A stretch of 64,000 bases of DNA from Tamarix chinensis. Its lineage: Eukaryota; Streptophyta; Magnoliopsida; Caryophyllales; Tamaricaceae. Shown piece by piece: positions 23,179-34,667 of this stretch. The position numbers and the translations under genes are program-made. The notes below the pieces were generated by a model. That model was not told where the DNA came from and searched no databases. It saw nothing but the letters and a program-made list of their open reading frames with translations. The stretch is taken from assembly GCA_030549775.1 (NCBI GenBank), contig CM060174.1, positions 21,502,693-21,566,692 on the forward strand, read 5' to 3'. The first letter of the stretch is position 1, and each line of letters begins with the position of its first letter.

Positions 23179-23190
23179 TGGTATCAAAGC
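23179..23190 (+). other. Initiator-Met primer binding site of LTR-B
   Basis: TGGTATCAAAGC, three bases after the LTR end, differs by one base from the TGGTATCAGAGC complement of initiator tRNA-Met. Confidence 0.85.
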
Positions 23191-24377
23191 TTTTGTTTTA
23201 AAATCCTCTCTTTAGTTTTGAAAGGTTCTATTTGCAAAGTGTTTTGAAACCCTATTGAGCATTTTGAAGATTATGAGATAGTGGTCATTATTTATTACTC
23301 TTAGTACTAAGAGTTATATTTGTTAAGGTATTCTTGGAAAACTTTGGAATAGAGAATTTAGTTTGATATAAGTTAGGGGTCTGAAGAAAGTTATTATTAG
23401 GAGATGGTTTGGTTGATAAAATCCAATCTAACTTGTTGTGTCTTGTAGGATTCCTTAGGATGTCTTTGGGAGCATCAGGACTGCCTATTACACATCTTGG
23501 CATGTTACTTGGTGAAGATATCAGAGTCCACATAAGGTGGTTGGTTATAGATTTTAACCATATAGTGGAATAGGGTATGTGCATTAGGCCTTTTATATTA
23601 TGATCTAACCATTTGTTGATGACCCTTCGTTTAGTAGAGTCGTGGATTGTGGCAAGAGAGGTGTATAAGGATCTATTCGTGACTAGTGTCCTACACCCTA
23701 GGTCTATATAAGGCGAGCATTTCCTATTATATTATGATCAGTTACTAAGAGAATTGATCATGATTGATGATTCATAGAGAGCTAGGATGGGAATATTGTC
23801 GAGTACTACCTTGGATTATCCTTCTGAGTCTGATGAAGTGGATGAGCCTCCTTGTGATTTGGAGAGAGAGCGGATGATACTACATGAGGAGTGGTTCCAA
23901 AGAATGATTCGAGATAGTTAGGAATTTGATGTTGCTATGGATTTGAGCCTCTAGGGTTTTGATAGTGATGATTGATTTATATAGGTCTCAAGGTTTTTTT
24001 TGGAATTCCATGCTTAAGGTTGATGGTGGGTGAATGCTTAGTAGAGTGGTGATCTATCCTTATAGTACACGTAACCCTAGTAGATCTATCCTTTGATTGG
24101 GATGTTCAAAATATTATCATTGTAATATTTGTAAGAATGAATGTTGTTTGACCATTTTTTATGAATATAGTACTTCTTTTTAGGAATATATATGATATGT
24201 GCAACCCTTGCAAGCATGTTAATGTTATTGTCAGCCTTTGAATGATATGGAGTGCTTAGCCTTACTATAGGTGGCTTTTTTTTGTTGGTTAGGGTTGTAA
24301 CCCTATTATCTTATCTTATTTTTATATTTTGGCATGGAACTTGAACATAGTGCATATAGAATAGTTACTCATCATAG
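23191..24377 (+). other. LTR-B leader, no clear gene
   Basis: About 1.2 kb between primer site and gag. One short acidic frame at about 23,787-23,922 (MGILSSTTLDYPSESDEVDE...) may be the decayed start of gag. Nothing else is recognisable. Confidence 0.5.
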
Positions 24378-25560
24378 GAGCTAAGAAAGTGGCAGAGCCA
24401 TAATCGTAGTCGCAACCGCCACATCCGACACTTGTTCAGGCTGAAAGTTAGCTTAGGCTGGGTTTCATCACTAGCCTATTTTTTTAGGGAGTTAAGTATC
24501 TAACAATTTTGGAAAGATGGAAAAGGGAGTTAGAGAAGTTATTTAGGGCTTGTGATTGCCCTGATGAGAAGGAAGTGGATGTTAGCAGCTTCTATCTATG
24601 ATGAAAGGTAGATGAATGGTGGAGAGGATACCACCTTCGAGCAGTCGAGCCAATAGATACTTTGGAAAAAACATTTATGACTTTTGGAGCTTGCTACTAC
24701 CCTTTGCACATGTGTCATGCAAAGCATATTGAGTTTTTGATCCTACAATAAAGAAACATGTCGGTTGAGGATTACTTCAATAAATTCTCTAAGCTTCTTA
24801 CTTTTGTGCTAGAGATAGTTAGTAGTGAGGAGATGGTTGGTCATCGCTTTAAGCAAGGGTTGGACCTATGCACCTAGAAGCTTTTTAGAGGAGAGATTAT
24901 GACTGATGTGCTCATAGTGTATGAGAGGGTGTGTGCCTTAGGAAGGATAAAAGAAGCTAAGGGGACTCGTAATGGGACTAAGATGCCAGTGGAGAATCTT
25001 CATTATCATAGAGGTGATAAGAGGGTTCAATTGAGCATTCAATAGAGTCAAGCTAGTGGTGGTCAGTCTTCACAGTTTTTCGGAGTGCAGTTTGGGAATA
25101 ACCGACCTTCGAGGCACTATCACTGCAAGGTGTGTAGAGGGAACCACCCGGGCAATGATTGTCAGGGTAGAATGATTGAATGTTGGACGTATGGTAAGAT
25201 GGGCCACAGAGGTTTTGAATTCTACTCTTCTAGAGTTAGAGTTCAGCATCAATAGGTACAGTTAGGTGGTGGACCCACCTATTGGAAATAGTCTTCCCTA
25301 GTGACTCAAGTGTGTGCTAGTAGCATTCCGAGCATGATTGCTAAGGTTAAAGGACATGCTTGTTAGCCCTATTCATAGAACAGTGCAAGGCATAATTCGG
25401 GTATTGGAGGTACCCAACGAGGTCTAATGGGTAATAGTCTAAATCTGATAAGTGAGGCTTAGGCTCTTCGATCTATGGAACCATTACCAGTACATCTTTG
25501 TGCTTTTTCATTATGTGTGGTTGATTGTGATTGGTCTATATGATTGTGTGCAAGCTATAT
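24378..25560 (+). pseudogene. LTR-B gag with zinc knuckles (broken)
   Basis: One plus-strand frame reads ILERWKREL, DEWWRGYHL, TLEKTFMTFGACYYP, MSVEDYFNKFSKLL and FKQGLDLCT in the order of the chromovirus-type gag core (retrotrans_gag), interrupted by a few stops. At 25,120-25,215 it reads CKVCRGNHPGNDC, a C-x2-C-x4-H-x4-C knuckle, then CWTYGKMGHRGF, a second knuckle that has lost Cys residues. The protein would package element RNA. It is followed by about 400 bp without protease or RT and then the 3' LTR. Confidence 0.82.
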
Positions 25561-25703
25561 GTTTTTTATTAGGGTTTAGTCTCTTTTAAGAAGGTAGAGA
25601 CTCCTAACTCATTAAAACAATTTTTGTGGACCACTCAAGGTTGTAGCGAGTTAGTTTTATTTTGTAGATTTTGGGGAAAAAATCTCTTTTAACGGGATAG
25701 TAA

Positions 25704-26100
25704 TGTATTACCCCATTTTTAGAAACTCCAATTATAAATTAACAATTATGTATAATTATTTATCATAAAAAATTTAGGTTATTTGTATTAAAAATATTTT
25801 AAATATGTGTATTAATATGGCATATCAGATATAAATTTAATTAGGTTAAATTTTGATAGATTTTAGGTTACTAAATTTAACCCTAGTTCACAAGCAGTGT
25901 CTGTTTCATCAAATAAACATAGTCTAGTAACCTTAAATTCTACCAAATAATTTTACCCAGATATTTTACCCTAGTTCCTTACCTAAATAATTTACCCTTA
26001 CCCTATGCTATATTTTCTTACCTCACCCTACTCCCTCAACCCCTGCAGAACCATCCTTCACGCAACCCCTGAACCATAGGACTCCCCTTGCCATACCCTA
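25704..26100 (+). repeat. LTR-B 3' LTR, truncated
   Basis: Starts TGTATTACCCCATTTTTAG after an A/G-rich stretch (AACGGGATAGTAA) that could be the polypurine tract. It matches the 5' LTR for about 400 bp, until 26,100, where LTR-C copy 2 sequence begins abruptly. Confidence 0.85.
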
Positions 26101-26104
26101 TGCT

Positions 26105-28030
26105 GGTGTGGAAAGAACCTGATTCCACCATGATACAAGATATGAAAAAGGAGAGAAGGAATTATGTATAATGAAAATAGAGGGCTGAGAGTATATAGAG
26201 ATAGAGATATCTGAATAACCATACCCTATACCATTCCATTTAACACTCATCGAATACAAGAACATTAAAGGTAGAAGAAATCAATCATGAACAAAACAAG
26301 GTAGATATGCTCGTGGAAATGAGTGACATATATAAGAAGGATGATCATTACACTAATCATTGAATAAGGTGACAATACAATCGAGAAAGGATAAAAATGC
26401 ATAAATCATATAGAAGAATAAGAGGGCACAATAATATAAAATGTACAATAATATTTATTCTAGAATTTTGTTAGTCAATCTAATTCTTATTTACGTTAAG
26501 TTTAGGATTCCACTATTCTTAATACATACTCTATACCTCTGTCCTAACTCACGTAATCTTTCATTTTAAGTTATTAATATCTTATTCATTATTTTTTATC
26601 ACAAGATTATATTCTAGTTTATTTTGTGCCCGGGAACCACACTATTCTTAAAATAGTAAAATGATTTGAAACACCTCCTAGAATAAAATGCACCAGGCTA
26701 CTATTATTAAGCTAGTGGAACAAACACACAACACCTCAGTCCTAGCTCATAAAATCCTTCACTTTAAATGATTAATGTCATATCCATTGTGGTATATCTC
26801 AATATCATCATATAAACACATATAAAGGTATGAAATTAACATAATCTATCTTAAGATAATTATTTGAAACACATAAAACATAGCCACATAACTATCGATA
26901 TATTTCCTATGGAAAATGCCATATTTCCCTTAAAAAAATCCTAATTTAATAATTTAAGAATATTTCCTCCCCTTGTACTAATTTTATCACTAAATTTAAT
27001 TTCCATCCTCAAAATATTATTATTGATGACAAATCTAAAAATTAGAGTCAAGCTCCAACATCTTACACATATGATAATAACCTACCTTTAAGATTACTAT
27101 TTACAAATCCTTAAAAATCCCTAATTTCAAAAAATGGGGGCAAAGGCAGGATGAGGAGGTCACATTGGTGGGGTGGTGGTAGTGTGAGATTGTGGTGGTT
27201 TTTGGGTAGGTGTAGTATGAGGTTAGTGTGTAGTTTAGCGGTAGTGCAGCGTGGGTTTGTGATGTTGTAGGGGGGTGAGTAATGTGAACTTTTCACTTAG
27301 GTAATGGTTTGAAACAAGATGTGATCACACTATGGATAATTTTTAGCATAAGGTGATGGGGAAAATGTAAAGTTTCACTAGGTAAAAATGGTGATAATTG
27401 ATGCACGACGCATAAAGAAGCTAAGAGATGGGAGAGGGAGTCTTATAGGGTTTGGAGAAGCATTAAATGAGGTAAGGAGAAAGAGATTAGAGGGTGTGTG
27501 TGTGTGTGTGTGTGTGTGTATGGTTATGAAAATGGTGAGAATTAGCAGAGAGAAGGGTAGGAAAGGGCTTAGTTTTGAGAAAAAATTTCAATGACAAATC
27601 CTATGGGTTAAGGGAGAGGATGCTTGTAATGATGAATTTAGCTCGGTAGGTTGTAGGGAGTGGAAGTTTAGCAAGAGGTTTGGTAGGTAGAAGAAGAAAA
27701 ATCACACAAGGTACAAGAAGAAGAATAAGGCTAAAAAAGGAGAAAAAGAAAGGATAAAGAAAAGGGAAAAAGAAAAGAAGTTTATGGTTGGGGCTTGAAT
27801 TAGGTTAAAAAATTAGATCAGAGAATTATGGTAAAATAATTTATCAACAACTCGGGGTTAGGTTGAGGTTAAAAATATTAATAACCTAGAATAAAGATTA
27901 GGATTATGTTTAGATTTAGGATTAATAAAATAGGGTAATATAAAAATATTAATATTTCTGTATTATGATTAGGTTAAGATATTAATTACTTGATATTAGG
28001 GTTAGCTAAAATTTAGGGTATTATAATTCT
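26105..28030 (-). repeat. LTR-C copy 2
   Basis: Aligned in order with LTR-C copy 1. Read on the minus strand it begins TATAATACCCTAAATTTTAG, a one-base variant of the TGTAATACCC start of the LTR superfamily. It contains a purine-rich tract (27,690-27,780), a (GT)n run and CCACTATT/GTGG motifs at about 26,500-26,720. Neither a primer site nor a target-site duplication was found, so it may be solo or truncated. Confidence 0.65.
27493..27519. repeat. (GT)n microsatellite
   Basis: About 13 GT units inside LTR-C copy 2. The surrounding open frame is not conserved in copy 1. Confidence 0.95.
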
Positions 28031-29560
28031 TAAAATGTATACTTGATCGATCTAGTGTGAAAATAGGAGGGAGAAAATCTAGAGACCTTTTGGGCCAAAT
28101 TTTACTCATTAAACCGACACTACTTAGATCAAATATTATTAGTTTGGGAAAGACCTATATCAAATATCAACCAAGATACGACCTTCAAAAAGACCCACAA
28201 TGCTAACCTCTTTATTTAATTAAAAAAAACAAAGAGATGCTAGCTAAGACGATAGGAGAAGGTAAGGAAGAAGCCCAAGAGAAGAAAAAGAAAAAAGGAT
28301 GCTCAAAAAATGGGTTGCCAACAAGGGTAATGGAGAACAATACCAACCCAACAAGAAAGGAGGAGAGAGATGGAAGAAAAACAAAGAAAAGGCTAAGTGT
28401 TACATTATTTATAAAAATCTAGCAACCAAAACAATAAGAGGCAGGGGAGAAGGGGCCCGACATTGATCAAGAAAAAAGGAGAGGAAGTTTTCTTGTAACT
28501 TAATTGAATGAAAGTCATCAAGTGGAGGATAGAGTGTAGATAAGGTGAAGTGTAAAGTAGTTGATTGTGGTCAAGAAAACCAAGCAAGCAAACCAAGGGA
28601 GAGAGTGAAGGATGAAACACTTGGCAAGGGGTCGAGGGAGGTTTTTTTAGAAGAGGTAAGGTGAGAGTAAGAGAGAGAAAAGAGGTTGGAGTACCAGCAA
28701 GACACAAATGATGCAAAATAACATAGGTAGGAAATAAATATAGCCAATAATAAGTTCAAAAGGGTACAAATATCATGACATAAGTCGTCATCTAATCTAA
28801 GGAAGTCAAAGGAAAAATTTTACGTTCTCAACAATATTTTTTCCATTTTTAGATTATTTTTAATCCAAGAAAGATCAACAAGTAAGGAAATAATAGAATA
28901 AATATCTAACAAATCTTAAAAATACAAAAAATTACATGAACGTTTGAAATGATGCTAGGAATCTAAATATGTAAAAGTATTTGGCATAGAAACAGCACAC
29001 AATCTTAAAAAAAAAATCAGAAAATAAGAATTATTGCACAACTCTGGTTGACCAAGCTGCACTCCCGATTGGCTGTAGAAAGCCCTTGTATGGACGAACA
29101 ACCAGTTGATCACCCATCCCAAATGCTATATTCTAATAAATTTTATTCTAATTAATTTATAATTTAGGTTTTCATAATAGCACACATAATAATAATAATT
29201 CATTCAATATAAGTCATCCTATAATAGTTATTGTAATTAATTACAGATAAAACTAATTTTATACTTAGAGTTTGGTATTACAACTTTAATTAGGGCTATT
29301 TTGAGTTTGAGTCAACTATGATAAAATTAATTAGTTATTAATTGTTATATTACTATATACTTTTAATATCATTTTTTTGTCTGGGAAGAGGGAATATAAT
29401 TAATGAATAATAAAATATAGGATAAAAAAAGTATAAGTAAAATTTATATAATAATATATTTTTAATATCTTTAAATAAATAATAAAATGTGTGTGCAGTT
29501 TTTTTCTTCTTATTATTAATATAAAATATAATTACATTGGATCAAATTATTATCAGGTTG
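28031..29560. other. Intergenic AT-rich sequence, nothing recognised
   Basis: 1.5 kb of low-GC DNA between LTR-C copy 2 and the gene island. Short open frames (28,237-28,422; 28,405-28,759) fall in purine-rich low-complexity tracts and show no domain. Confidence 0.6.
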
Positions 29561-29687
29561 ACTATTACTAGATTAGGTAGCTATGGTGTTACGTAGGATT
29601 GGTACTCAGATCGGAGTATCTGGAATTTTATGTTCGCTTGATTTAAATTTAGGCCGGTTTGAATTTACATAGAATAACTTATTATTA

Positions 29688-29773
29688 GATCAAGGCGTTG
29701 ATAGGGACGTATTGATAAATTTTAAAAATATTATTTGATCAACGTGTTGATAGGGAAATATTGATACATTTTT
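29688..29773. repeat. Two direct repeats, 49-bp period
   Basis: GATCAAGGCGTTGATAGGGA at 29,688 and GATCAACGTGTTGATAGGGA at 29,737 each continue with a similar ATTGATA(A/C)ATTTT tail. Confidence 0.85.
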
Positions 29774-29779
29774 TTGATT

Positions 29780-30300
29780 TTGGGTCGAGTCATTTTGTCG
29801 AGTCCGACGGTGGTTCCTCCCCTCCCCCCAACCCCTCCTAGGCCCCTACTGTATGAATGGCCCAAATAAAAAATGGATAGATTGGGCGCTGCAAGAGAAG
29901 CAATTTGATGCGCTTCCACCGTAGTTCCACGTACGCTAAAGATAAGGTCGACGTAGTCCGGGACCCGCACCCGCGCTTTTCCGACCTCACCAATACATCG
30001 TTATCAAACGTGTACCACACGTTCCGTAGCCCCGAATCGATGCCCATTACTCCCGGTGACTCTAGGATAAAGCATCACCTCTCATCACTGCCATCGAACA
30101 AGGGATAATAGTACAGTAGCAAATTTTTTGTTTTTCCAATTTTATTTATCTTTATCCGATTCATTTCTTTGTCCTCAACAGCCAACAGACAAGCCAGGCG
30201 TCTTTAAATTGAATCAGATAAATATCGTTGCTTCTTCTTAAATAGTATAAGAACCTCTGCCCTCGCAATCAGTCGGTTCCCGCTCCGAATTTATGAAGAA
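29780..30300 (+). promoter_or_regulatory. Probable promoter and start of 5' leader of the membrane-protein gene
   Basis: GC content rises sharply compared with flanks. Several ACGT cores occur (CCACGTACG near 29,927, CGACGTAG near 29,950, and the palindrome at 30,007-30,023). A C/T-rich stretch and AAATAGTATAAG near 30,240 could serve as the TATA region. This is inferred from composition and position 300-800 bp upstream of the ATG. Confidence 0.45.
30007..30023. promoter_or_regulatory. Inverted ACGTGT element
   Basis: AACGTGT-ACC-ACACGTT, perfect 7-bp arms with a 3-bp spacer. Each arm holds an ACGTGT core, the kind bound by plant bZIP factors (ABRE/G-box class). It lies about 600 bp upstream of the start codon. 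Confidence 0.6.
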
Positions 30301-30619
30301 GGAGAAGAAAACTACCTAAAAAATTTGGAACAGTTAAAATAAAACTAGCCAAAATCTTTCTTACTCAGCAATCATCCTGTCCCTTTATTAATTCAATCAT
30401 CTGATCTTCGTTGCGTAGTCTTTTTCCTGTTTTTCTTTTCTTTTGTCTGCTCTTTTTTAGCTAAAAACATTCTCCAACAAATCAACCCAATTTCGATTCA
30501 ATGCATGAGAGATTTTAATTCAATTAGCAGGTTTTAGTTCTGTGTTTCGTTTGGAGACGGCACTTTGTTTTGATTTGACTCGACTCGGATTTAAAGAAGA
30601 AGAAGAAGAAAGCTATAAG

Positions 30620-32528
30620 ATGATGAGAAGACAAGATCAACAATCAAGGGTTTTCTACGAACTATCTTCTCTAATACTCAACATCCTTCGGTCGCCGCCC
30701 ACATCTATACAATTTCCTGATCAGGTGGGAACAAGTACAACGGCATCGCCGGCGTTGGTTCCAGCGAGGATGAGGAGGTCTTCCTCGTCTATATTTCCAT
30801 CGTCGGTGGCACACATAACGCCGGCGGGATTTGCGTCTTTGATGTTGGGGATTTCGCTGGCTTTGATGCTGTGTGGGTCGGTTACGTTCTTCATCGGGTT
30901 CATGTTGATGCCTTGGGTTCTAGGGTTAGTTATGGTATTCTATTTTGTTGGCTTGATCTCTAGTTTGTCTGTCTTAGGGCGTTCGATACTTTGCTATGCC
31001 ACGAGCATAACGTCGCCCGGGTGCTCGGCTACATCGCCGTCTTCTCCACGGAAAGACATTCCAGGTTTGTTGATTTTATCTGTTATGTTGTTGCTCGCTG
31101 ATTTGCTGTTTCGTTTTCGAAGTTTTGCAACTTCTTGATGATTTTTTTTCTTTCTATGACGAGATTTCAATTTTGTGAATTCGATGGTGTTGGAATTGAC
31201 TACTATCGTGTCGATTTCCTGGTCCGTGTGTTTTGAGTGGAGAGTCCAACCTAATAAATAGTTCACGGTCCCTACAGGTTCGACATTCTCGAACTGTGCT
31301 AGGACTTGATTTTAGATGGAAAATTCATATATGGTAGATTAAATAAGGCACTGTTTTTATTTTTAAATTTTTTTTAGTTTACCTCCTGGGTCTTTTTGGA
31401 TTGGGTTCGCTCCAGAAGTGATATTTATCGGTTGTTGAATTTCTGGCAGCTGTTGTTCATGGCTAGGATCTGCTTAAAACTCGTGTGTATTCATGTCTTT
31501 AGATAAAATTTCTTCACTCGTAATATCGATGATGAAATATCGGTGCGTTCTACTGTTCTGTATGGGGTGATGATCTCTCTCTCTCTCTCTCTTTTTTTCC
31601 TCTGAGAATTGTGTTATGATCTTTGAGTTATCGGTGTATATTTTAGATTTTTCCGATTGCATTTGTGCAAATGATTTTAGTTTTTCCATAACCTTTGTCC
31701 ATGGCTGAACAGAGTTGTCTTATGATCTTTATGAGTTATTATTGTATATCTCAACTGTTTCTGGTTGCACTTGTGCAATTGATCTCGGTTTTCCCATAAT
31801 CATTGTTCTGTCTATCGGTAGATGTCCTTGCCATTATGCAAGTATTGAGATCATGTTTGTGCATGATTCAACCTTTAGGTGACCCATGATGAAGGTCTTT
31901 GCCATTTGAAGGGATTTGTTTGTCATATTGTGCGAAGGGATTGAACTTTCTTCGTAGATAGGAAAGACTGATTTCCACTCCCCTCCTCTCTCTCTCTCTA
32001 ATGCTGCTGCTTCTTCACCTTCTTGACATAATCGCTGCATTTTTTTTTTCTGTTCTTTTTCCTTCTTGAAGTAGACAGATCTCTGTGCAGACAATTTTAT
32101 TGATCGACTATCAGGCGTATGAGATTATTAAAACATGATATACTGTCTCTAGTGATGGGAATTATAGAATCTGGTGGATCAACGTTGATTGTATCATGAA
32201 TGTTTCTTAGCAAATTAGGCAGGAGACTACTGTATTTAGTTTAAATTGTCATTTCTTTCAAGAAGCCATTTGGCTTGCTTGTTGGGTCTTGATCATGATA
32301 TGTGGCTAACGTGGTTGAACCGTCGAAGGAAAATTAACAACTTTTGTCTAGAATGTGATGTATATATTATTTTATTTTTCTTGGGAATATAACGAACTTA
32401 ATGTTCCTACCAAAAGGGGAAAAAGACGTTAATGTTGCCCATAAAGTGGTCCTGATTGGTTTGTACTTGCAGTTTGGAGATGATATAACCTACAGTTCTA
32501 ATTTATTGCAGCATGGAAGCTTTTATAA
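30620..32528 (+). CDS. Plant-conserved small membrane protein, two exons, 153 residues
   Basis: Exon 1 is 30,620-31,064. The intron runs 31,065-32,511 (GT...TTGCAG), and exon 2 codes only the last codons (32,512-32,528). The split Ala codon gives the ending DIPAWKLL. I chose the ATG at 30,620 because the product starts MMRRQ, like the relatives I recall; an upstream in-frame extension lacks that likeness. Residues 11-25 hold FYELSSLILNILRSP and 40-65 are Ser/Pro/Ala-rich. Two hydrophobic helices follow (about 70-92 and 97-119) in the segment GSVTFFIGFMLMPWVLGL. I recall this as a plant-wide uncharacterised membrane protein family; its function is unknown. It is the only intact-looking gene in the window. 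Confidence 0.85.
31065..32511 (+). other. Intron of the membrane-protein gene
   Basis: 1,447 bp, GT-AG, T-rich, with (CT)n runs near 31,573-31,592 and 31,990-32,000. Another AG at about 32,471 (TTGTACTTGCAG) could act as an acceptor, but only the one at 32,511 gives the family's AWKLL ending. Confidence 0.8.
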
Positions 32529-33035
32529 AGCCAAAAGTGATCTTCAGAAGATACGCATAGGGATTATGCCGGGCGGAGTTGTGGATATATGCATATGATG
32601 ATCCACTCGTTTGCTCAGATGAACTTGGCTCAGCTCTTTGTTACCTTTGAAGAGATGAGACATTTGATATGCTGTTTATTCACATCTTGTTTAAGATGTC
32701 GCTGGCGGTGACCGGGCTTTTTAAGAATGTTGCTGGAAGTATACGTTCATCTTGTAGGATGTGTTAAAGTTTTACTAGAACTGATACAGATATATTTTAA
32801 AGGCAGGGATCTTTCTGTCATTCTAATTTTCTCCATCTGTTGCTTCTATGGCGATCTCGATTATGTAATATTGCTCCCAAGAGGGATTACTATATTTTGT
32901 AATTTGAATGGTCTGGTTCCTGTATTATCTATGCTTGTAAAAAAAAGGGGTAATTTTTTTTTTGAAAGAAACAGAGAGAGCAGATGGACTGAAGAAAAAG
33001 TTGTGATGTCTATGGATCTAGTAGTACAGAGATAA
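32529..33035 (+). other. Probable 3' untranslated region
   Basis: Follows the TAA of exon 2. It is T-rich, with no recognisable protein. The exact poly-A site cannot be placed; AT-rich signals occur from 32,865 to 33,035. Confidence 0.4.
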
Positions 33036-33949
33036 ATGGACTGTTCTCAATCTAGTTTCCTTCTCAGATTGGTTTTCGTTAAATTATTTTCTGTCATTGT
33101 TCGGCTGTTCAGAATTCCTCAACTTGTTTGTTTCAGTCAAATATAGAAATTGCACTAATGTTATTTTATTTATATAGGATGAGTGTCTTGTACGAATTGT
33201 TAAAATGCATACATAGGAACGATTAGTGGCTGACGGAGGACTCTAATCAATGTGACTAATTGAAACTAATCAGTAAAGATCAAAGAAGAAAGATATTGTG
33301 GCGCAGATATATTATCAAGGCTAATATTGTATTCTATGATTCTCTATCTTATGAACGAGTTTTTTTTGTCACGACGTTCTGCTATCTTCTTCGTTTGACT
33401 GCTCTGGCTCTGTCTCCTCGTGGGTCATGGTGACGAGGGTAGCGATCGTATGTATCGGAGGCGGCGAAGGCAATGAAGGCGATGCCGCGGATCCGATAAC
33501 AAATGAAACGTGGATGGTGCAGGTCGATCGAACACCATTGATTACTATTTATGCTTCGTTCAATGACAAAATAAATATTTGTACTTCGGAAATTAGTTCA
33601 CCATGATTACTTAATTTTCGGTAGTCGCCTCTATTTCGCCGAAATTGTTTTATTTATTTATTAAATATAGCTTTAATTGGCTTTGTTTGTATCAAATTCA
33701 AAACCACATCCAGATTGAGCGCAAAACTAAAGTGGTACCAACGTTTTGCATCAATCTCCGATGACAAGGTAAACAATGAGAGAACGACTTTTAGTTGATT
33801 TTTCTAAGAATTTGAATTCTGAATAAGTAATTTACGCAAACAAAGGAACTAGGGTCTATTATTAAAAAAGAAAAAGAAAAGGGGAACATGATAGAATAGG
33901 ATCGTGACATTAGCTTGTAACATGCAATAACACTATTTTTTACTAATGA
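33036..33949. other. Intergenic, nothing recognised
   Basis: Contains a short GC-rich patch at about 33,410-33,535 (GGCGGCGAAGG, GCCGCGGATCC) with no open frame or motif I recognise. The rest is AT-rich. Confidence 0.5.
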
Positions 33950-34667
33950 AAACTTTTGTTCTTAAAATATTTGTGGAAGTGAAAATACGAAAATAATCCT
34001 ATGAAAAAAAGAAAATGCTACTATCGAATATAACATAAGATAGACATTCAATTTTTCATCTCCTGTTACACATAAAGCTGAGTATCTAAAACGGCAATAG
34101 ACAACATAAACTATAATGCAAAAGATAAATTGCATAAATGATAAAAAAAAGCTAAGGTTTACGGTCCAAGGCCATATCAAGACCAAAATCCAATATGAAA
34201 TTACAAAGGGAGGAAACAAATAACCAAAGAAAAAAATTACAATGAAAACACCTAGGTCACTCAGAGGCCAACTATCCGTAGAAGAGGAAATACCACTCAT
34301 TGGTCATCCTCATAAACCTGCACAAGGCCTTATGCTCATGGCATTAAGTAGGGAATTTCAACAACACCACCATTAGTATACATATATACAAAGCAAACCA
34401 ATATGTTCCTATCGCATAGTTCATGGTACACACAATACACACACCATGCTTATCTTAAACATATCAAGGCACACATATAATGCTTATATTAATCCACCCA
34501 CATACTACTCATATAGTGTCATTCTTATACCTTTTAGATCCCTAAATGTAAACATGTTTGATAATAAATATGAAGAAACACAAGAATCATACATAACATA
34601 CTCTAATATAAATTTCATAAGCATGAGGAATCATTGATCACTTAAACCATACCTACAATAGTATATA
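33950..34667 (-). repeat. LTR remnant related to LTR-A
   Basis: Minus-strand order resembles the end part of LTR-A: a TGTGCAGGTTTATGAGG-like phrase near 34,300-34,325, then CATTGTAATTTTTTTCTTTGG like the LTR-A TTATGTAATTTTATTTCC. On the plus strand, CA-rich GCACAAGGCC...CACACA text corresponds to the LTR-A region next to its array. It is cut at 34,667 by the G1 insertion. The 112-codon open frame within it is a by-product. Confidence 0.5.
34663..34667. repeat. G1 target-site duplication ATATA, left copy
   Basis: ATATA directly left of G1; the same five bases follow the other end at 44,325-44,329. Confidence 0.85.

Larger units (their letters stand above)
15461..26100 (+). mobile_element. LTR-B element: gag-only, non-autonomous LTR retrotransposon
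   Basis: The 5' LTR is 15,461-15,527 plus 20,016-23,175 (split by solo LTR-A1). An initiator-Met primer site follows at 23,179. A 2.5-kb internal region codes only for gag, and a 3' LTR begins at 25,704 but is cut off at about 26,100. No protease, RT or integrase motif occurs between gag and the 3' LTR, so it would have needed another element's enzymes. The net 5' LTR length is about 3.2 kb. No target-site duplication can be checked because the 3' LTR is truncated. Confidence 0.8.

Noticed and set aside
23179..23190. Possible tRNA-related sequence (also at 43,265 and 45,113)
   Set aside because: Only the 12-16 base complement of the tRNA 3' end is present. These are primer sites of LTR elements, not tRNA genes.
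28237..28759. Short open frames on both strands near 28.4 kb
   Set aside because: Purine-rich low-complexity sequence; codon content follows AAG/GAG runs and no domain is visible.
30542..30619. In-frame upstream extension of the membrane-protein gene starting at an earlier ATG
   Set aside because: The extra residues are followed by an Arg/Glu-rich run unlike the family start, and the MMRRQ start at 30,620 fits the family as I recall it.
33962..34300. 112-codon minus-strand frame with several hydrophobic segments, resembling a membrane protein
   Set aside because: It lies in AT-rich DNA that aligns in order with the end part of LTR-A. The hydrophobicity follows from T-rich codons.
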